Source of the DNA: Cystobacter fuscus
Lineage (GTDB): Bacteria; Myxococcota; Myxococcia; Myxococcales; Myxococcaceae
Assembly (NCBI RefSeq): GCF_002305875.1
Contig: NZ_CP022098.1
Location: forward strand, 12,214,001 to 12,278,000
Reading direction: 5' to 3'
Length of the DNA stretch: 64,000 bases
The position numbers were made by a program, and so were the translations under genes. This document shows, piece after piece, positions 7,902 through 17,617 of the stretch. The notes below the pieces were generated by a model. The model saw only the letters and a program-made list of their open reading frames with translations, was not told the DNA's origin and ran no database searches. The first letter of the stretch is position 1. Each line of letters starts with the position of its first letter.

Positions 7902-10070
7902 TCAGGGCACGGAGAGCGTCAGATCGACGCCCGTGTAGGCCGAGAACCCCTTGAGCATGACGTAGTACGTGCCCGCCTGGCTCTGGCTGAGAGTACACCG
8001 CTCGCTGTTGCCCGAGAGATAGGGGCGGCAGTCGTACGCGGTGGAGGTGGGGGCCGAGCCGAACTTCACGTAGAGGTGGACATCACCCGTACTCCCTCCC
8101 TCGCCCGGTGACAGGGTGACGGTCACCGCCTGCCCGGCCGCCGCGTTGTACGTGAAGAACTGCTCGGAGCTTGAGGTACCCGAGAGGTTCGGGAAGACAT
8201 ACGCGCCCACGGGCGGTGTGAACGATGCCTTGAGGGAGACGCCCGAGTAGGCGGAGAAGCTCCGCAGGATGATGTAGTAGATGCCGGCACTCGGCGTGGG
8301 GAAGGTGCAGGACTCGGTGTTGCCGCCCAGATAGGGCCGGCAGTCGAACGACGACGTGGTCGGCGCCGAGCCGAACTTGACGTACAGGTCCACGTCACCC
8401 GTGCCTCCGGAGGCCTCCACCTTCAGGTGGGTGGCGCCCACTGGCACGGAGATCGAATAGGTGCAGCTCACGCTGCCCGAGGCGCCTGAGAGGCCGGTGA
8501 GCGCGGTGCCGTTGGCCAGCGGAGGGCACGGCGCGGGGACCACCCCGACGCCCACCGCCTGCCATGCCTGGGTGACGGAGGTCCTCATCCCCGAGCCCGT
8601 ACCGTAGAGGGCGTCCGCGGCCAGCTCGGTGTAGGTCTTCGCCTGGGCGAGCGTGGTGCTGGCGGTGAAGTAGTCCGTGTTGGCCTTGTAGAAGAGGCGC
8701 CCGGCCTTCTCGACGCCAATGCCCGTGACGGTGAGGGTGCTCCTGCCGCGCGGGTGTTGGCCGCCCTTGGACAGCAGCGTGAAGGCCAGATCGCTGATGC
8801 CCGCGAGGTCGTGGACGTCGGAAGGCAGGGGCGTGTAGTAGTCGAGCGCTCCATGCGCGGCCGGGTCGGCCATGCTGTAGACCGTGCCGCCGAGGGACGT
8901 GTCCTCGCCGATCTTCCAGATGTCCGCGCCCGTGGACCAGGTACCCGTCGTCCAGCTCTCGCAGACGGCGGCGAGGATGTTGGACAGGCTCTCGTTGAGG
9001 CCGCCGGGCTCGCCCGAGGAGGTGAGGTTGGACGTGGTGCTGATCAGCCCGTGGGTGAACTCGTGCGTGATGATGTCCATGTCCATGCAGAGCGAGCCGG
9101 TCGTGACGCCATCGCCGTCGCCGCACACCATCTGGCTCCCATTCCAGAAGGCGTTGGTGTAGTTCGTGCTGTAGTGGACGGTGGCTCGAAGCTGCCCGTC
9201 CGCGCCGTCGTAGGACTGCCGGTTGAAGAGGATGTTGTAGCAGTCGTAGGTGATGCCGAGGTTGTCGTAGGTCTTGTCCACGACGACGTCACTCGTGGGC
9301 GGGGCTCCCTCGGCCCGCTTCAAGGTGCCGGGAAGCGAGGTGCCGTTGTTCGCCGAGTAGACGCGGCGGCTGCGCGCGTTCTGGATGTCCGAGTCACGCA
9401 GGACGGGAGTGCCATCGAGTGCGTCCAGGAAGACGTGCTCCTGGACGGGCGTGCCGAGGTGCTCACCCGTGACCAGCACCTCGTAGGCCAGCTTCAGCCG
9501 CTGGTCCCGGGTGGAGCGGGCGTAGAGGAGCCGGGGCTCGCCCTCCACACGTACGCCGCCCGGGGTCGAGTCGAGCGCGGCGCGTTGGAGGGCCTCGGGT
9601 GAGACCCTTGCCTCCTCGGGGTTGGGGGCGGACTCGCCGTCGCGCGCCGAGCCGTTGGCGGCATAGACGCGGCCGGACGTATCCACGTGGAGGATGAGCT
9701 CGTGGCCGAATACGGGCAGGCCGTTGCGCACCTGTGCATAGCGGATGTGCGTGTGGCCCTGCTCGTCGCGCGAGGCGCGCTGCACGACGAGATCCTCGGC
9801 GCGCAGGTGGAACACGGGGGCGACGGCGGCCAGCGTGCTGCTGACGCGCTCATGGACTTCGCGTGCGGCGAGCCCCCGCACGGAGCCGCCCACCGAGCCG
9901 AGTTCGCCGCGAATCATGAAGGGGACACCATCCTCGTGCGTGCCGATGATCTCCGCTGAGGGCAGCGCGGCGAGGGCGGAGTGGGCGTCTTTGGTGGTGG
10001 TGGGTGCTTCCGTTCCTCCACAAGCCGCGAGCGAGAGCGACAAACAGGTTGCGAGCAAGCGATTGCGCAT
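7902..10070 (-). CDS. M4 (thermolysin-like) metallopeptidase lipoprotein with two PPC domains
   Basis: 722 residues with SD GGAGG. The signal peptide has lipobox LAAC (Cys17), so the precursor is probably lipid-anchored. An FTP/PepSY propeptide (about 30-210) precedes the M4 catalytic domain (about 235-510). Zinc ligands are H336 and H340 in HEFTH, and E360 in NESLSN, spaced 24 residues as in thermolysin. Two C-terminal pre-peptidase (PPC) domains follow (about 535-620 and 630-722), each with GDVDLYVKFGSAP- or GDVHLYVKFGSAP-type and DCRPYL motifs. These are usually cleaved off after secretion. In a predatory myxobacterium it would digest prey protein. A 23-bp direct repeat flanks the gene. 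Confidence 0.93.
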   Translation of the reverse strand: MRNRLLATCLSLSLAACGGTEAPTTTKDAHSALAALPSAEIIGTHEDGVPFMIRGELGSVGGSVRGLAAREVHERVSSTLAAVAPVFHLRAEDLVVQRASRDEQGHTHIRYAQVRNGLPVFGHELILHVDTSGRVYAANGSARDGESAPNPEEARVSPEALQRAALDSTPGGVRVEGEPRLLYARSTRDQRLKLAYEVLVTGEHLGTPVQEHVFLDALDGTPVLRDSDIQNARSRRVYSANNGTSLPGTLKRAEGAPPTSDVVVDKTYDNLGITYDCYNILFNRQSYDGADGQLRATVHYSTNYTNAFWNGSQMVCGDGDGVTTGSLCMDMDIITHEFTHGLISTTSNLTSSGEPGGLNESLSNILAAVCESWTTGTWSTGADIWKIGEDTSLGGTVYSMADPAAHGALDYYTPLPSDVHDLAGISDLAFTLLSKGGQHPRGRSTLTVTGIGVEKAGRLFYKANTDYFTASTTLAQAKTYTELAADALYGTGSGMRTSVTQAWQAVGVGVVPAPCPPLANGTALTGLSGASGSVSCTYSISVPVGATHLKVEASGGTGDVDLYVKFGSAPTTSSFDCRPYLGGNTESCTFPTPSAGIYYIILRSFSAYSGVSLKASFTPPVGAYVFPNLSGTSSSEQFFTYNAAAGQAVTVTLSPGEGGSTGDVHLYVKFGSAPTSTAYDCRPYLSGNSERCTLSQSQAGTYYVMLKGFSAYTGVDLTLSVP

Positions 10071-10311
10071 CGACGGGTTCCTCCACTCGCGGCGGAATGC
10101 CGCGAAGGGAATCCATCATGCATTTCCGTGCAGTGCAACCAGGACACTGGAATGGGTCGTCTGTCTGGTGTTGCATCCCCCAATGACTTCCAACCCTCTC
10201 ATGCGCGCCTGTGGTGGCGGCGCTCACCGCGTGGCTGGTGCGAGGCGGGCGGCCCACGTGGATGCAGGCATTGGGCGCGCTGCTCGTCATTTCCGGCGTG
10301 AACCCGCCTGT

Positions 10312-10527
10312 TCATTCCAACTTCGACGTGTGGTGCAGGAGCGCCTTCCACACGCCGCCGCGCTGCTCCCAGACGGCGCTGAAGGCGAGGGTTATCTCGA
10401 GCAGGCCCGAGCCCTGGAAGTCCACGCGCGCGAAGTAGACGCCGTTGATGAGCGCGACGGAGCCGGAGACGATGCGGACATCGAACCGCTCTCCCCCCTC
10501 TGCCCTCGACATTTCCCCCATTCCTCT
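10312..10527 (-). pseudogene. SnoaL/DUF4440-like C-terminal fragment
   Basis: The frame encodes about 66 residues: ALINGVYFARVDFQGSGLLEI then FSAVWEQRGGVWKALLHHTSKL. This matches the last strands of NTF2/SnoaL-like (DUF4440) proteins, whose usual length is about 120-150 residues. The N-terminal half is missing, and the fragment begins inside the 23-bp repeat at 10501-10523. It is therefore likely a gene truncated at a recombination junction. Confidence 0.45.
10501..10523. repeat. 23-bp direct repeat, right copy
   Basis: Identical to 7780-7802. The truncated SnoaL-like frame on the minus strand and the possibly truncated gene on the plus strand both abut it, which suggests a past breakpoint. 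Confidence 0.7.
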
Positions 10528-10598
10528 TATGCGCACAGCGGCTGGAGTGGGAGTGCGGCGACAACTTCGCTCCCATCCCGGGACGGGAGACGCGGGAC

Positions 10599-11033
10599 AT
10601 GAAGCGCTCGGACTACCAGGCGCTGGTGCACGGTACCCGGCTGGTCACGTTCCCCTCGCACTTCGTGGAGCGGCAGAAGAACGTGAAGACGGTGGTGGCG
10701 GGTGAGGAGCGCAAGCCGCTGGCGGAGGAAGTGGGCCGCAACTGGTACCTGCGGATGCCGGAAAAGGATTGCCAGCAGGCGATGGACTTCGCGAAGCCGA
10801 GGTCGGCCTACTGGCGGCTGCTGCAGGAGACCTGGGCGGAACTGTTCGAGCAGGTGGATGACTTCACCGAGGTCACTCCACCCGAGGCTCCTCCGCGTTT
10901 CATGAAGTTGATGGAGCTGGAGGACGAGGTGCTGCCCCGGTTGGCCGAGCCGGCGGGGAAGGTCGAGGCCAGGAAGCGGATCCTGGAGATCATCCAGACC
11001 TACCGCCCCGCTGCCGCAACCAAGGCCCCCTGA
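10599..11033 (+). CDS. Hypothetical protein, possibly N-terminally truncated
   Basis: 144 residues from ATG 10599; not recognised. It is rich in charged residues and Trp, mostly helical in appearance (SAYWRLLQETWAELFEQVDDF), without signal peptide or membrane segment. The same frame continues open upstream (WECGDNFAPIPGRETRDMK) to the 23-bp repeat without a start or SD, so the true N-terminus may have been lost there. No neighbour suggests a function. Confidence 0.45.
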   Translation: MKRSDYQALVHGTRLVTFPSHFVERQKNVKTVVAGEERKPLAEEVGRNWYLRMPEKDCQQAMDFAKPRSAYWRLLQETWAELFEQVDDFTEVTPPEAPPRFMKLMELEDEVLPRLAEPAGKVEARKRILEIIQTYRPAAATKAP

Positions 11034-11194
11034 CCAGGAGGCTAGTGGTGAGGGGGCTCGCAGGCGCACTTCGCGTGGTGGAGTACCGCTCCAGAGTCAC
11101 TACGCCGGATGCGACCTGGAGGGGCCGGAGACGGGTTCTGGCCCTGCTCCAGGGATAGGCCCTCTGTGTGGCCCCGGCGGCCCGGCGTGGCGCG

Positions 11195-12322
11195 TCATGG
11201 ACACGCGAAGAGCGCATCCAGGGCCGCGACAGCGGCGGGGATGTCTACCTCCTCCGGATGGGCCCTCTGCACCTCGCGCTCGAGCGTGTCCGCCCTGGCC
11301 TCGTCCCTCAGACGAGCCTCGCGATCCATCAAGGGCACGAGCACCTTCAAGAAGGCCCAGCGCGCCTCCCGCGCTTCGCCGGAGGTGCACGACAACTCCT
11401 GGAAGCGCTGACGCACGATGACGGCCATGCCACGCAGCAGCGCCGCGTCGAGCTGCGAGCGGGCCCGATCCCGCAGCTCGAGTTGGGTCGCCGGAGTCGC
11501 CCGGTCCAGATCCCTCCAGCAGCGCACGGCCAGCGTGGCATCGTACGCACGCTCGTGCGTCTCGGGTGCCAGCTCCCTCACATAGCGAGCCAATCCCACG
11601 GCCTCGTCGCGAGGCGTTCCGCCCGTGTAGTAGGCCCAGGCACTGTCGCAGTCCGCGTCCTTCGTCGTGCAACTCGTCACCTCGGACAGGGGTGACACGT
11701 AAAGGAACCAGAGCAGCGCCGCCTCGATGCGGGCCGCGTTCACCCGGGGCGTCTCTCCTCGCATGCCCGAAGCAAAGGACTCGTTGATGAGCGGCCGCAG
11801 CTTCGCCGGACCCACGCAGCGCTCCGGGTAGTCCGCGGGAATGGATGCGCTCGAGTTGCAGGCCGCGGGAGCCGCCGGGTAGTGGATGTCCTCGCGCCGC
11901 TCCACCCGCGAGCCCAGCCCCTCCGATTCGGTGTAGCGCAGGCGCGCCTGAGTAAAGTCCTCCACAGTGGGCTCCTTCGTCTTCATCCACAGCGAATCGG
12001 CGATGAAGTCGAAGGCCGCCACACGGCCGATGGTGGAGATGCTGGTGTAGAGGCGGTGGTAGGTGTTGTCGTCCGAGATGCACACCGCCCACGCGTCCTG
12101 AGCGGAGCCCGCCACGCGCGGCTGGTAATCAGTCGCCAGCGGCGTGCAGTTGGACACGTCCTCCGTGTACTTGGGCCGATCGATACATTCACCTGACGCA
12201 TCGGTGATGGGCGCCGGCTCGTCCGTGGGCGGGGTAACATCGCCATGACAGGCGCAGAGGAGCGCGACCAGTGTCAGCGAGGGGAAACGCGGGTACAGGG
12301 GCTTCAATCGAGATGTATTCAC
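11195..12322 (-). CDS. Lipoprotein co-transcribed with TonB receptor
   Basis: 375 residues from a GTG at 12322 that overlaps the receptor stop (GTGA), showing translational coupling. The signal peptide ends in a lipobox-like LLCAC (Cys25). The mature part is Cys-containing and mostly helical (NTYHRLYTSISTIGRVAAFDFIADSLW; CVGPAKLRPLINESFASGMRG). No named family is certain. Its position after a TonB-dependent receptor suggests a surface partner that captures or passes on the receptor's ligand, comparable in arrangement to imelysin-like or haem-uptake lipoproteins. That role is inference only. Confidence 0.7.
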   Translation of the reverse strand: MNTSRLKPLYPRFPSLTLVALLCACHGDVTPPTDEPAPITDASGECIDRPKYTEDVSNCTPLATDYQPRVAGSAQDAWAVCISDDNTYHRLYTSISTIGRVAAFDFIADSLWMKTKEPTVEDFTQARLRYTESEGLGSRVERREDIHYPAAPAACNSSASIPADYPERCVGPAKLRPLINESFASGMRGETPRVNAARIEAALLWFLYVSPLSEVTSCTTKDADCDSAWAYYTGGTPRDEAVGLARYVRELAPETHERAYDATLAVRCWRDLDRATPATQLELRDRARSQLDAALLRGMAVIVRQRFQELSCTSGEAREARWAFLKVLVPLMDREARLRDEARADTLEREVQRAHPEEVDIPAAVAALDALFACP

Positions 12323-14556
12323 TTCAGGGCTCCTTCGAGAGAGACGCTGATCCCCCGGCCCGGGCCATTCACACTCGAGCCGTGGTAGCGGTAGGGGGTG
12401 TCCAACAGGTTCTCCAGGACGAGGCCCGCGGTCAGCACCCTGTCCAGGCGGTAGGAGAGGCGGGCATCGAGCACGGCGAAACCCGGAGTACCTCCCAGGG
12501 GAATGCGTGCATCCGAGCGGTCCGCCACCGCGAGCCGCGTCTGCGCGGCGGCCCAGCGCAACGCCCCGCCCGCGCCCAGACCTAGTGGGTGGGTCCAGGA
12601 AAGCTCCAACGTGCCATTGAGCGGAGGCACGCGAGAAAGCGGTACCCGGTACTCGAAGGGAATGGAGGGGTCCGAGGGCGGGTCCCCGAGGTTGGGTCCC
12701 TCTCCCCAGGTCCATGCGCCCGTGAGGTTGGCAACGAGGCCCGGAATCAGACGCAGCCGCGCGGAGGCCTCCACTCCCCTCAGCTCGGACAGTTCACGTG
12801 CGTTGACAAGCTGGAGGCGTGACCAGGACGACACGCACTGAGGGGTGTTCACCGGGCAATCCCCACTGTCGCGCGGGCGCTTGCCCACGGCATCTTCCAG
12901 CAGCATGGAGAAGGCCCAGAACTGGAACGTCACGAGCGAAGTGCGGACCCGGGTGCCGATCTCGAGGGTGGTGGCCCGCTCGGGCTGGAGGTGCGGGTTC
13001 TCGAACTGGAAGCCCGGACCGGTCTGCTGACGTGAGGTGAGATCGTCGAGGTTGGGTGCCCGGAAGGAGCGGTCCACGTTGGCCAGCAGAGTGAGTCCCC
13101 CGAGGGGCGTCCATTCCACTCCGGCATGACCCACGACGGGCCACCACGAGCGGTTCACGGGGGCGGAACCGGACTCGGCATCTCCCGGAGCGTGCGCTGT
13201 GATCCATGAGGCGCGTGCTCCGGCGCGCGCCACGAAGCGTTGGGGCAGCGAGAGCTCTGCGTCCAGGAAGGCACCTCCATAGAGGTACCAGGAGCCATCG
13301 AGGTATTGGCCCCGGCTTCGCCGCACGGACAAGCCTACGTCGGTGAAGCTGGTCGTGGACGCGGAGTGCAGGAGGTCCACGTAGGTCTCCACGCCATAAT
13401 CGAGCACCAGGGGGTGCCCACCGGGTAGCGTCAGGGGCCGAGCATGCGCCCGTCCCGTGAAGCCCAAGGTATCCACATCATCCGTCCCGAGCGAGGAGAC
13501 GAAGGAGGCGGGGCGGTCGTGACGACGGCGCTCGTGCTGGCGCTGCCAGGACAGGGTGAATCGAGCCTGCTGGGCCGGAGCGCCGAGCACCGTGATGTCC
13601 CAGACAGCGTAGGCGAGTGTGCGGAACTGCTGCTCATAGCGCAGACACTCGTCGTAGGGCGCATAGGGAGGCGCACACTGGTCCGTCCGAGGCGCATCGT
13701 ACTGCCGATAGAGATAGCCGGCCAGGATGAGGGTGTGACCCGGAGCGGGGCGCCACACCACCCGCCCGTCGGCGGTGAGTTCGTTGAAACCCGTGCCGAG
13801 CTGGGTGCGTTGATCCGGGGCGAAGCGGGGCACATCGGGGAGCCCCCCGTCGGTGGGATTGAGCACCGGTCCGCTGCTCTCCAGGAGCGAGACCTGGCGA
13901 GCGCCAACGCCTCCCATGAAGCTCACTTGGTCATTCCAGCTGGCCTCGAGCTGAAACCGGCCACCCCTCTCCCGATCCGCGCTGGTGCCGCGCAACCGCA
14001 ATTGGGGACGGACTCGAAAGCCTTCTCCTGAAAGAGCAGGCTCTAGCGGATGGGTCAGGATGACGCCGCCGAGGGCATCCGAACCGAAGCGGGTGGAGCC
14101 TCCCCCGCGCAACACCTCGATGGAGTCGATGGTGGAGGAGTCGAGGGTGAAGAAATACTGGTTGGGGCCCTGCCGATAAGTGCTGTTGTTGAGCCGGATG
14201 CCGTCGAAGAGAAGGAGGGTTTGCTGGCCCGTAAGGCCCCGAATGAAGGCGGAGCCCTGGCCGTGGCCACTCTGTTGAACGAAGACGCCGGGCTCATAGC
14301 GCAGCGCATCGGGAGCGGAGCGCGGCAGGCGGCGCTCGAGGTCCGAACGGTGGACCGTGCTGAATGCTCGCCCTTCGGGAAGCTCCTGCTGCTCGTTCGT
14401 CGTGGCTGTGACCGTCGTTTCGCGTTGAGGGTCCTGGTGCTCCGCCTGGACTTTCGTCGATGCGCCCAATGCTCCCGCGATGAAGAGTGCTCCGATGAAG
14501 GAGAAGAATCCGGGGCGTGCTCGAGTACGAGCGTGCACCCCCTGTGGCTCACCCAT
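12319..14556 (-). CDS. TonB-dependent outer-membrane receptor
   Basis: 745 residues. N-terminal export signal (about 1-38), then a plug domain (about 45-165: ALRYEPGVFVQQSGHGQGSA, FIRGLTGQQTLLLFDGIRLN, IDSIEVLRGGGSTRFGSDAL) and a 22-strand barrel to the end. The final residue is Lys, not the usual aromatic that aids barrel insertion. It imports siderophores, cobalamin or glycans using TonB energy; the ligand is not evident. It forms a two-gene operon with the lipoprotein at 11195-12322. No Fur-like site was recognised upstream. Confidence 0.92.
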   Translation of the reverse strand: MGEPQGVHARTRARPGFFSFIGALFIAGALGASTKVQAEHQDPQRETTVTATTNEQQELPEGRAFSTVHRSDLERRLPRSAPDALRYEPGVFVQQSGHGQGSAFIRGLTGQQTLLLFDGIRLNNSTYRQGPNQYFFTLDSSTIDSIEVLRGGGSTRFGSDALGGVILTHPLEPALSGEGFRVRPQLRLRGTSADRERGGRFQLEASWNDQVSFMGGVGARQVSLLESSGPVLNPTDGGLPDVPRFAPDQRTQLGTGFNELTADGRVVWRPAPGHTLILAGYLYRQYDAPRTDQCAPPYAPYDECLRYEQQFRTLAYAVWDITVLGAPAQQARFTLSWQRQHERRRHDRPASFVSSLGTDDVDTLGFTGRAHARPLTLPGGHPLVLDYGVETYVDLLHSASTTSFTDVGLSVRRSRGQYLDGSWYLYGGAFLDAELSLPQRFVARAGARASWITAHAPGDAESGSAPVNRSWWPVVGHAGVEWTPLGGLTLLANVDRSFRAPNLDDLTSRQQTGPGFQFENPHLQPERATTLEIGTRVRTSLVTFQFWAFSMLLEDAVGKRPRDSGDCPVNTPQCVSSWSRLQLVNARELSELRGVEASARLRLIPGLVANLTGAWTWGEGPNLGDPPSDPSIPFEYRVPLSRVPPLNGTLELSWTHPLGLGAGGALRWAAAQTRLAVADRSDARIPLGGTPGFAVLDARLSYRLDRVLTAGLVLENLLDTPYRYHGSSVNGPGRGISVSLEGALK

Positions 14557-14660
14557 TTTCGGTGCCCGATGAAGGAAGAGCCCACCCCTACTTTCACGAA
14601 ATGAAAGGAGGGGCGGAGCATGTGGAGCGGACCTGCGCTCAACGGCCCTGGCCCATGGGG

Positions 14661-17351
14661 CTACGGTGAGAACACTTCCGAGGAGACATCTGAGAAAGTC
14701 GTCCCGATTCCGGCAACCGCCAGCACCTCGCCATTGGGAAGCAAGGTGAGTGTGAGTTCGTAGCGAGGCAGTTTCATCGATCCGAGCGAACTCCAGGTTC
14801 CGGTACTCGGGTCATACAACTCGGCCTGCTTGAGGATGCCCACGGCGGCGTCGTGATAGCCACCAGCCACGAGCACATGGCCTGTCTCCAACAATACCGC
14901 CGCATGCATGGAGCGCTTGTAGGCCATGCTAGCGGTACGCGACCATGTGTTGGTAACCGGCTCGAAGATCTCCGTCGACGCCGCACTAGCGACTCCCTGC
15001 CCATTACCGGTGAGGAGAACCCGACCATCCTTCAGCAAGGTCGCCGTGTGCCCGACACGGGCTTCGGTCAAGAAGTACCTCGTCCAGGAAGCCGTCACAG
15101 GATCGTAGACCTCGGATGACGCCAAGGCAGTTCCGCTGGCATTGAAGCCTCCGGCCACAAGGACCCGGCCATCCTTCAGCAAAGTAGCCGTATGCCTATA
15201 ACGGCCATCGTTCAAACCACCCGTGTCCACCCAGGTGTTGGTGGTTGGATCATACAACTCAGCCGTTGTGCTCGCCGCCCCTTCACCTCCAACGGCCAGG
15301 ACCTGGCCACTCGCCAGCAACGTCGCCGTATGACGGGCTCGCGCTTTCCGCATGGACGAAGCACGCGTCCAGGTATTGCTTTTCGGATCATACAAGTCGG
15401 CTGCGCCATCTGGCCTGCCTCCGACACCACCGGTCACCAGGACACGACCACTCCCGAGCAAGGTCGCCGAATGATGCCGCCTGGAGGCCGACATGGGAGC
15501 GGCGTCGCTCCAACTTGCAGTCGCCGGATTGAAAAAACGCACACTGGTATTTGTGTAGCCACCAACACTGAACACCCTGCCGTCGTCCAGCAGCACCGAG
15601 CGATGATACTGCAAGACACTGCAGCCTGGAGGCAGAGGGCTCTCTGGAGTCGACCCCTTGCACATGGGGGTTGGATGGTCGCCCCAGCTCCAGCTGGGAA
15701 TGATGCTCAGATCACTCAGCACTGGAGAGACCGGAAGGTCCTTGGTGCGAAGCACGACCCTCAGTTGCAGGTATCGGCCCGTCACGCCGTCAGCCGTGAA
15801 GGACTTGGCGCGAGTGATCGGGAAGATGGGCTGAGACGGCAGCGCCCCCAGGTCGTCCGCGGCCTGTCCGGAGACCTCAATGCTCGTCTCCGCTGGAATG
15901 GAGCCTTTCGGCTCACGATTCCAATGGACGGTGCCCCATGCGGTTCCCGGCTTGCCGCTGTCATATGTGACGACCCACTCGCCCTGTCGCACGGTGGAGT
16001 TGCGGTACTGATACCCCGACATGTCCCAGTAGGAATACGGGTTGCCACCGGCAGGAGATGACTCGACAATCCCGGTGAGCGGATTTACCCTCGTCACCGT
16101 GTCACTGTCGTGATTGGATGTCCAGGGGAGTTGGTGACTATCAATCGTCACGCCCAACGTCCCAGCCGGCGTGTCATAACTCGCATGGTATGAAACGATA
16201 TCTGTCGTAGGGTTCCGCTTGAAGTGCAACAACTTATGGTTTTTATAGCAAGCTGCCCAGATGTCGCCGATGCCATCGACGGCCACCCCACGGGTATACC
16301 CCTGGCAGTCCGCAGAAGAACTGACGGCCACCTTCTCGAACATGCCCGTGGTGAAGTCTACCCTGAGCACTCCGCCCTTCTTCTCGCCGCCGTCGTACTC
16401 GATCCAACGACCCAGCCAGACGATTCCCTTACGATCCACCGCAATACCATAGGTAGGCACGTCGGATTCGACCTGGGATACCACATACTTTCCCGCCGAA
16501 GCCTTCGGATCTATCTTCCTCAACTTCCGACCACCCACATCCGAAGTGTAGATGAACCCTCCGGGTCCAACGGCAAGCCCATAGATGTTGGCCCCACCGC
16601 CACGCTCCGCATTGAGGTCGATGGGATCCTTCAACAGTTTCTCGCCGGTCTTGCCACTCAGCTTGTACAGCTTGGAAGAATCATAGCCAGCCAGCCAGAT
16701 ATTTTGATCACCGTCTATGGCGATCGAGCGGCCCAGGTCTCCTTTCTCCGCGTAATTTTTCGTCCAAAGAAGGCACTCATCCTCCTGACCAAGAAATTCC
16801 TTGGCTTTCCCCTCCTCGTTGCCGATGATCCCGTCTCTGTTCAGATCGCTAGAGGTGTCAATGCGGCCATTCTTATTGCGATCCACACAGTAGCCCAACG
16901 AGCCAGCGATCTTGGTGACCGAGGCCCTCGTGTGGCTGCCATTGAGGCAAAGTCCACGGTTGGCGACGAAGGCATTGTCATCACCATCCACTGTTGTTCG
17001 CGAAGGAGAGTTGCAGTTACCAATCATATTCGGATCTTCCACATCTGGAAGACTGCCATCCCAGTTTTGCTTCAGCACGGAGTGGTACTTGGCCACCTGT
17101 TTTCTGGTATCCGTATTGATCTTTGTGACCGTACCGTTGATATAGTTGGCCACCCAGATAAAGGGGGGGACCTTCGGCAGTTCACTGATCTGTAGTTGAT
17201 CTTCATTGGGTGGATCATGGTTGAGCCCATTGAGCGTGCCCTCATCGAAATCTGCGTTCTTCGTGTAGGTGCGATCCGCCAGTGCCACGCCGGAAGACCC
17301 CAACGACAGCAAGAACATCAATGCGGCGGTATTTGCTCTGAATAGTGTCAC
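14661..17351 (-). CDS. Secreted NHL-like plus Kelch-repeat beta-propeller protein
   Basis: 896 residues from GTG 17351, with SD GAGGGA six bases upstream. Longer frames lack a signal peptide near their start. The signal peptide (TAALMFLLSLGSSGVALA) is followed by a Vgb/NHL-type propeller (about 30-440: SIAIDGDQNIWLAGYDSSKL, YGLAVGPGGFIYTSDVGGRK, GIAVDRKGIVWLGRW) that includes a calcium-like DRNKNGRIDTSSDLNRDGI loop. A linker leads to six or so Kelch/galactose-oxidase-like units (about 575-896: RHTATLLASGQVLAVGG, YDPTTNTW). Such proteins bind ligands at the cell surface. No catalytic residues are seen. The DNA is noticeably less GC-rich than its neighbours, which may mean later acquisition. 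Confidence 0.75.
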   Translation of the reverse strand: MTLFRANTAALMFLLSLGSSGVALADRTYTKNADFDEGTLNGLNHDPPNEDQLQISELPKVPPFIWVANYINGTVTKINTDTRKQVAKYHSVLKQNWDGSLPDVEDPNMIGNCNSPSRTTVDGDDNAFVANRGLCLNGSHTRASVTKIAGSLGYCVDRNKNGRIDTSSDLNRDGIIGNEEGKAKEFLGQEDECLLWTKNYAEKGDLGRSIAIDGDQNIWLAGYDSSKLYKLSGKTGEKLLKDPIDLNAERGGGANIYGLAVGPGGFIYTSDVGGRKLRKIDPKASAGKYVVSQVESDVPTYGIAVDRKGIVWLGRWIEYDGGEKKGGVLRVDFTTGMFEKVAVSSSADCQGYTRGVAVDGIGDIWAACYKNHKLLHFKRNPTTDIVSYHASYDTPAGTLGVTIDSHQLPWTSNHDSDTVTRVNPLTGIVESSPAGGNPYSYWDMSGYQYRNSTVRQGEWVVTYDSGKPGTAWGTVHWNREPKGSIPAETSIEVSGQAADDLGALPSQPIFPITRAKSFTADGVTGRYLQLRVVLRTKDLPVSPVLSDLSIIPSWSWGDHPTPMCKGSTPESPLPPGCSVLQYHRSVLLDDGRVFSVGGYTNTSVRFFNPATASWSDAAPMSASRRHHSATLLGSGRVLVTGGVGGRPDGAADLYDPKSNTWTRASSMRKARARHTATLLASGQVLAVGGEGAASTTAELYDPTTNTWVDTGGLNDGRYRHTATLLKDGRVLVAGGFNASGTALASSEVYDPVTASWTRYFLTEARVGHTATLLKDGRVLLTGNGQGVASAASTEIFEPVTNTWSRTASMAYKRSMHAAVLLETGHVLVAGGYHDAAVGILKQAELYDPSTGTWSSLGSMKLPRYELTLTLLPNGEVLAVAGIGTTFSDVSSEVFSP

Positions 17352-17617
17352 GAAGACTCCCTCATGGGCTTTGACACACCTGGTCACCCGGTTTCTTGAA
17401 CGGGGACCAGCGCGAACAGCAAGCCATGTGCCAATGCCCTCGAGGTCATGTCCCTGAAGTGTGTACTTCTGGAAGAAACAAGAGATTGGACGGATCTGTC
17501 CACCTGGCTTCAGCTTCGGACGAAATCGTCCAACTCGTCGACCTCGCTGGAGCATCAACACAGCACCGAGGATTGCCACGTCTGCCAAACCGTGTAACCA
17601 TCCATGCCCCCCGACAC

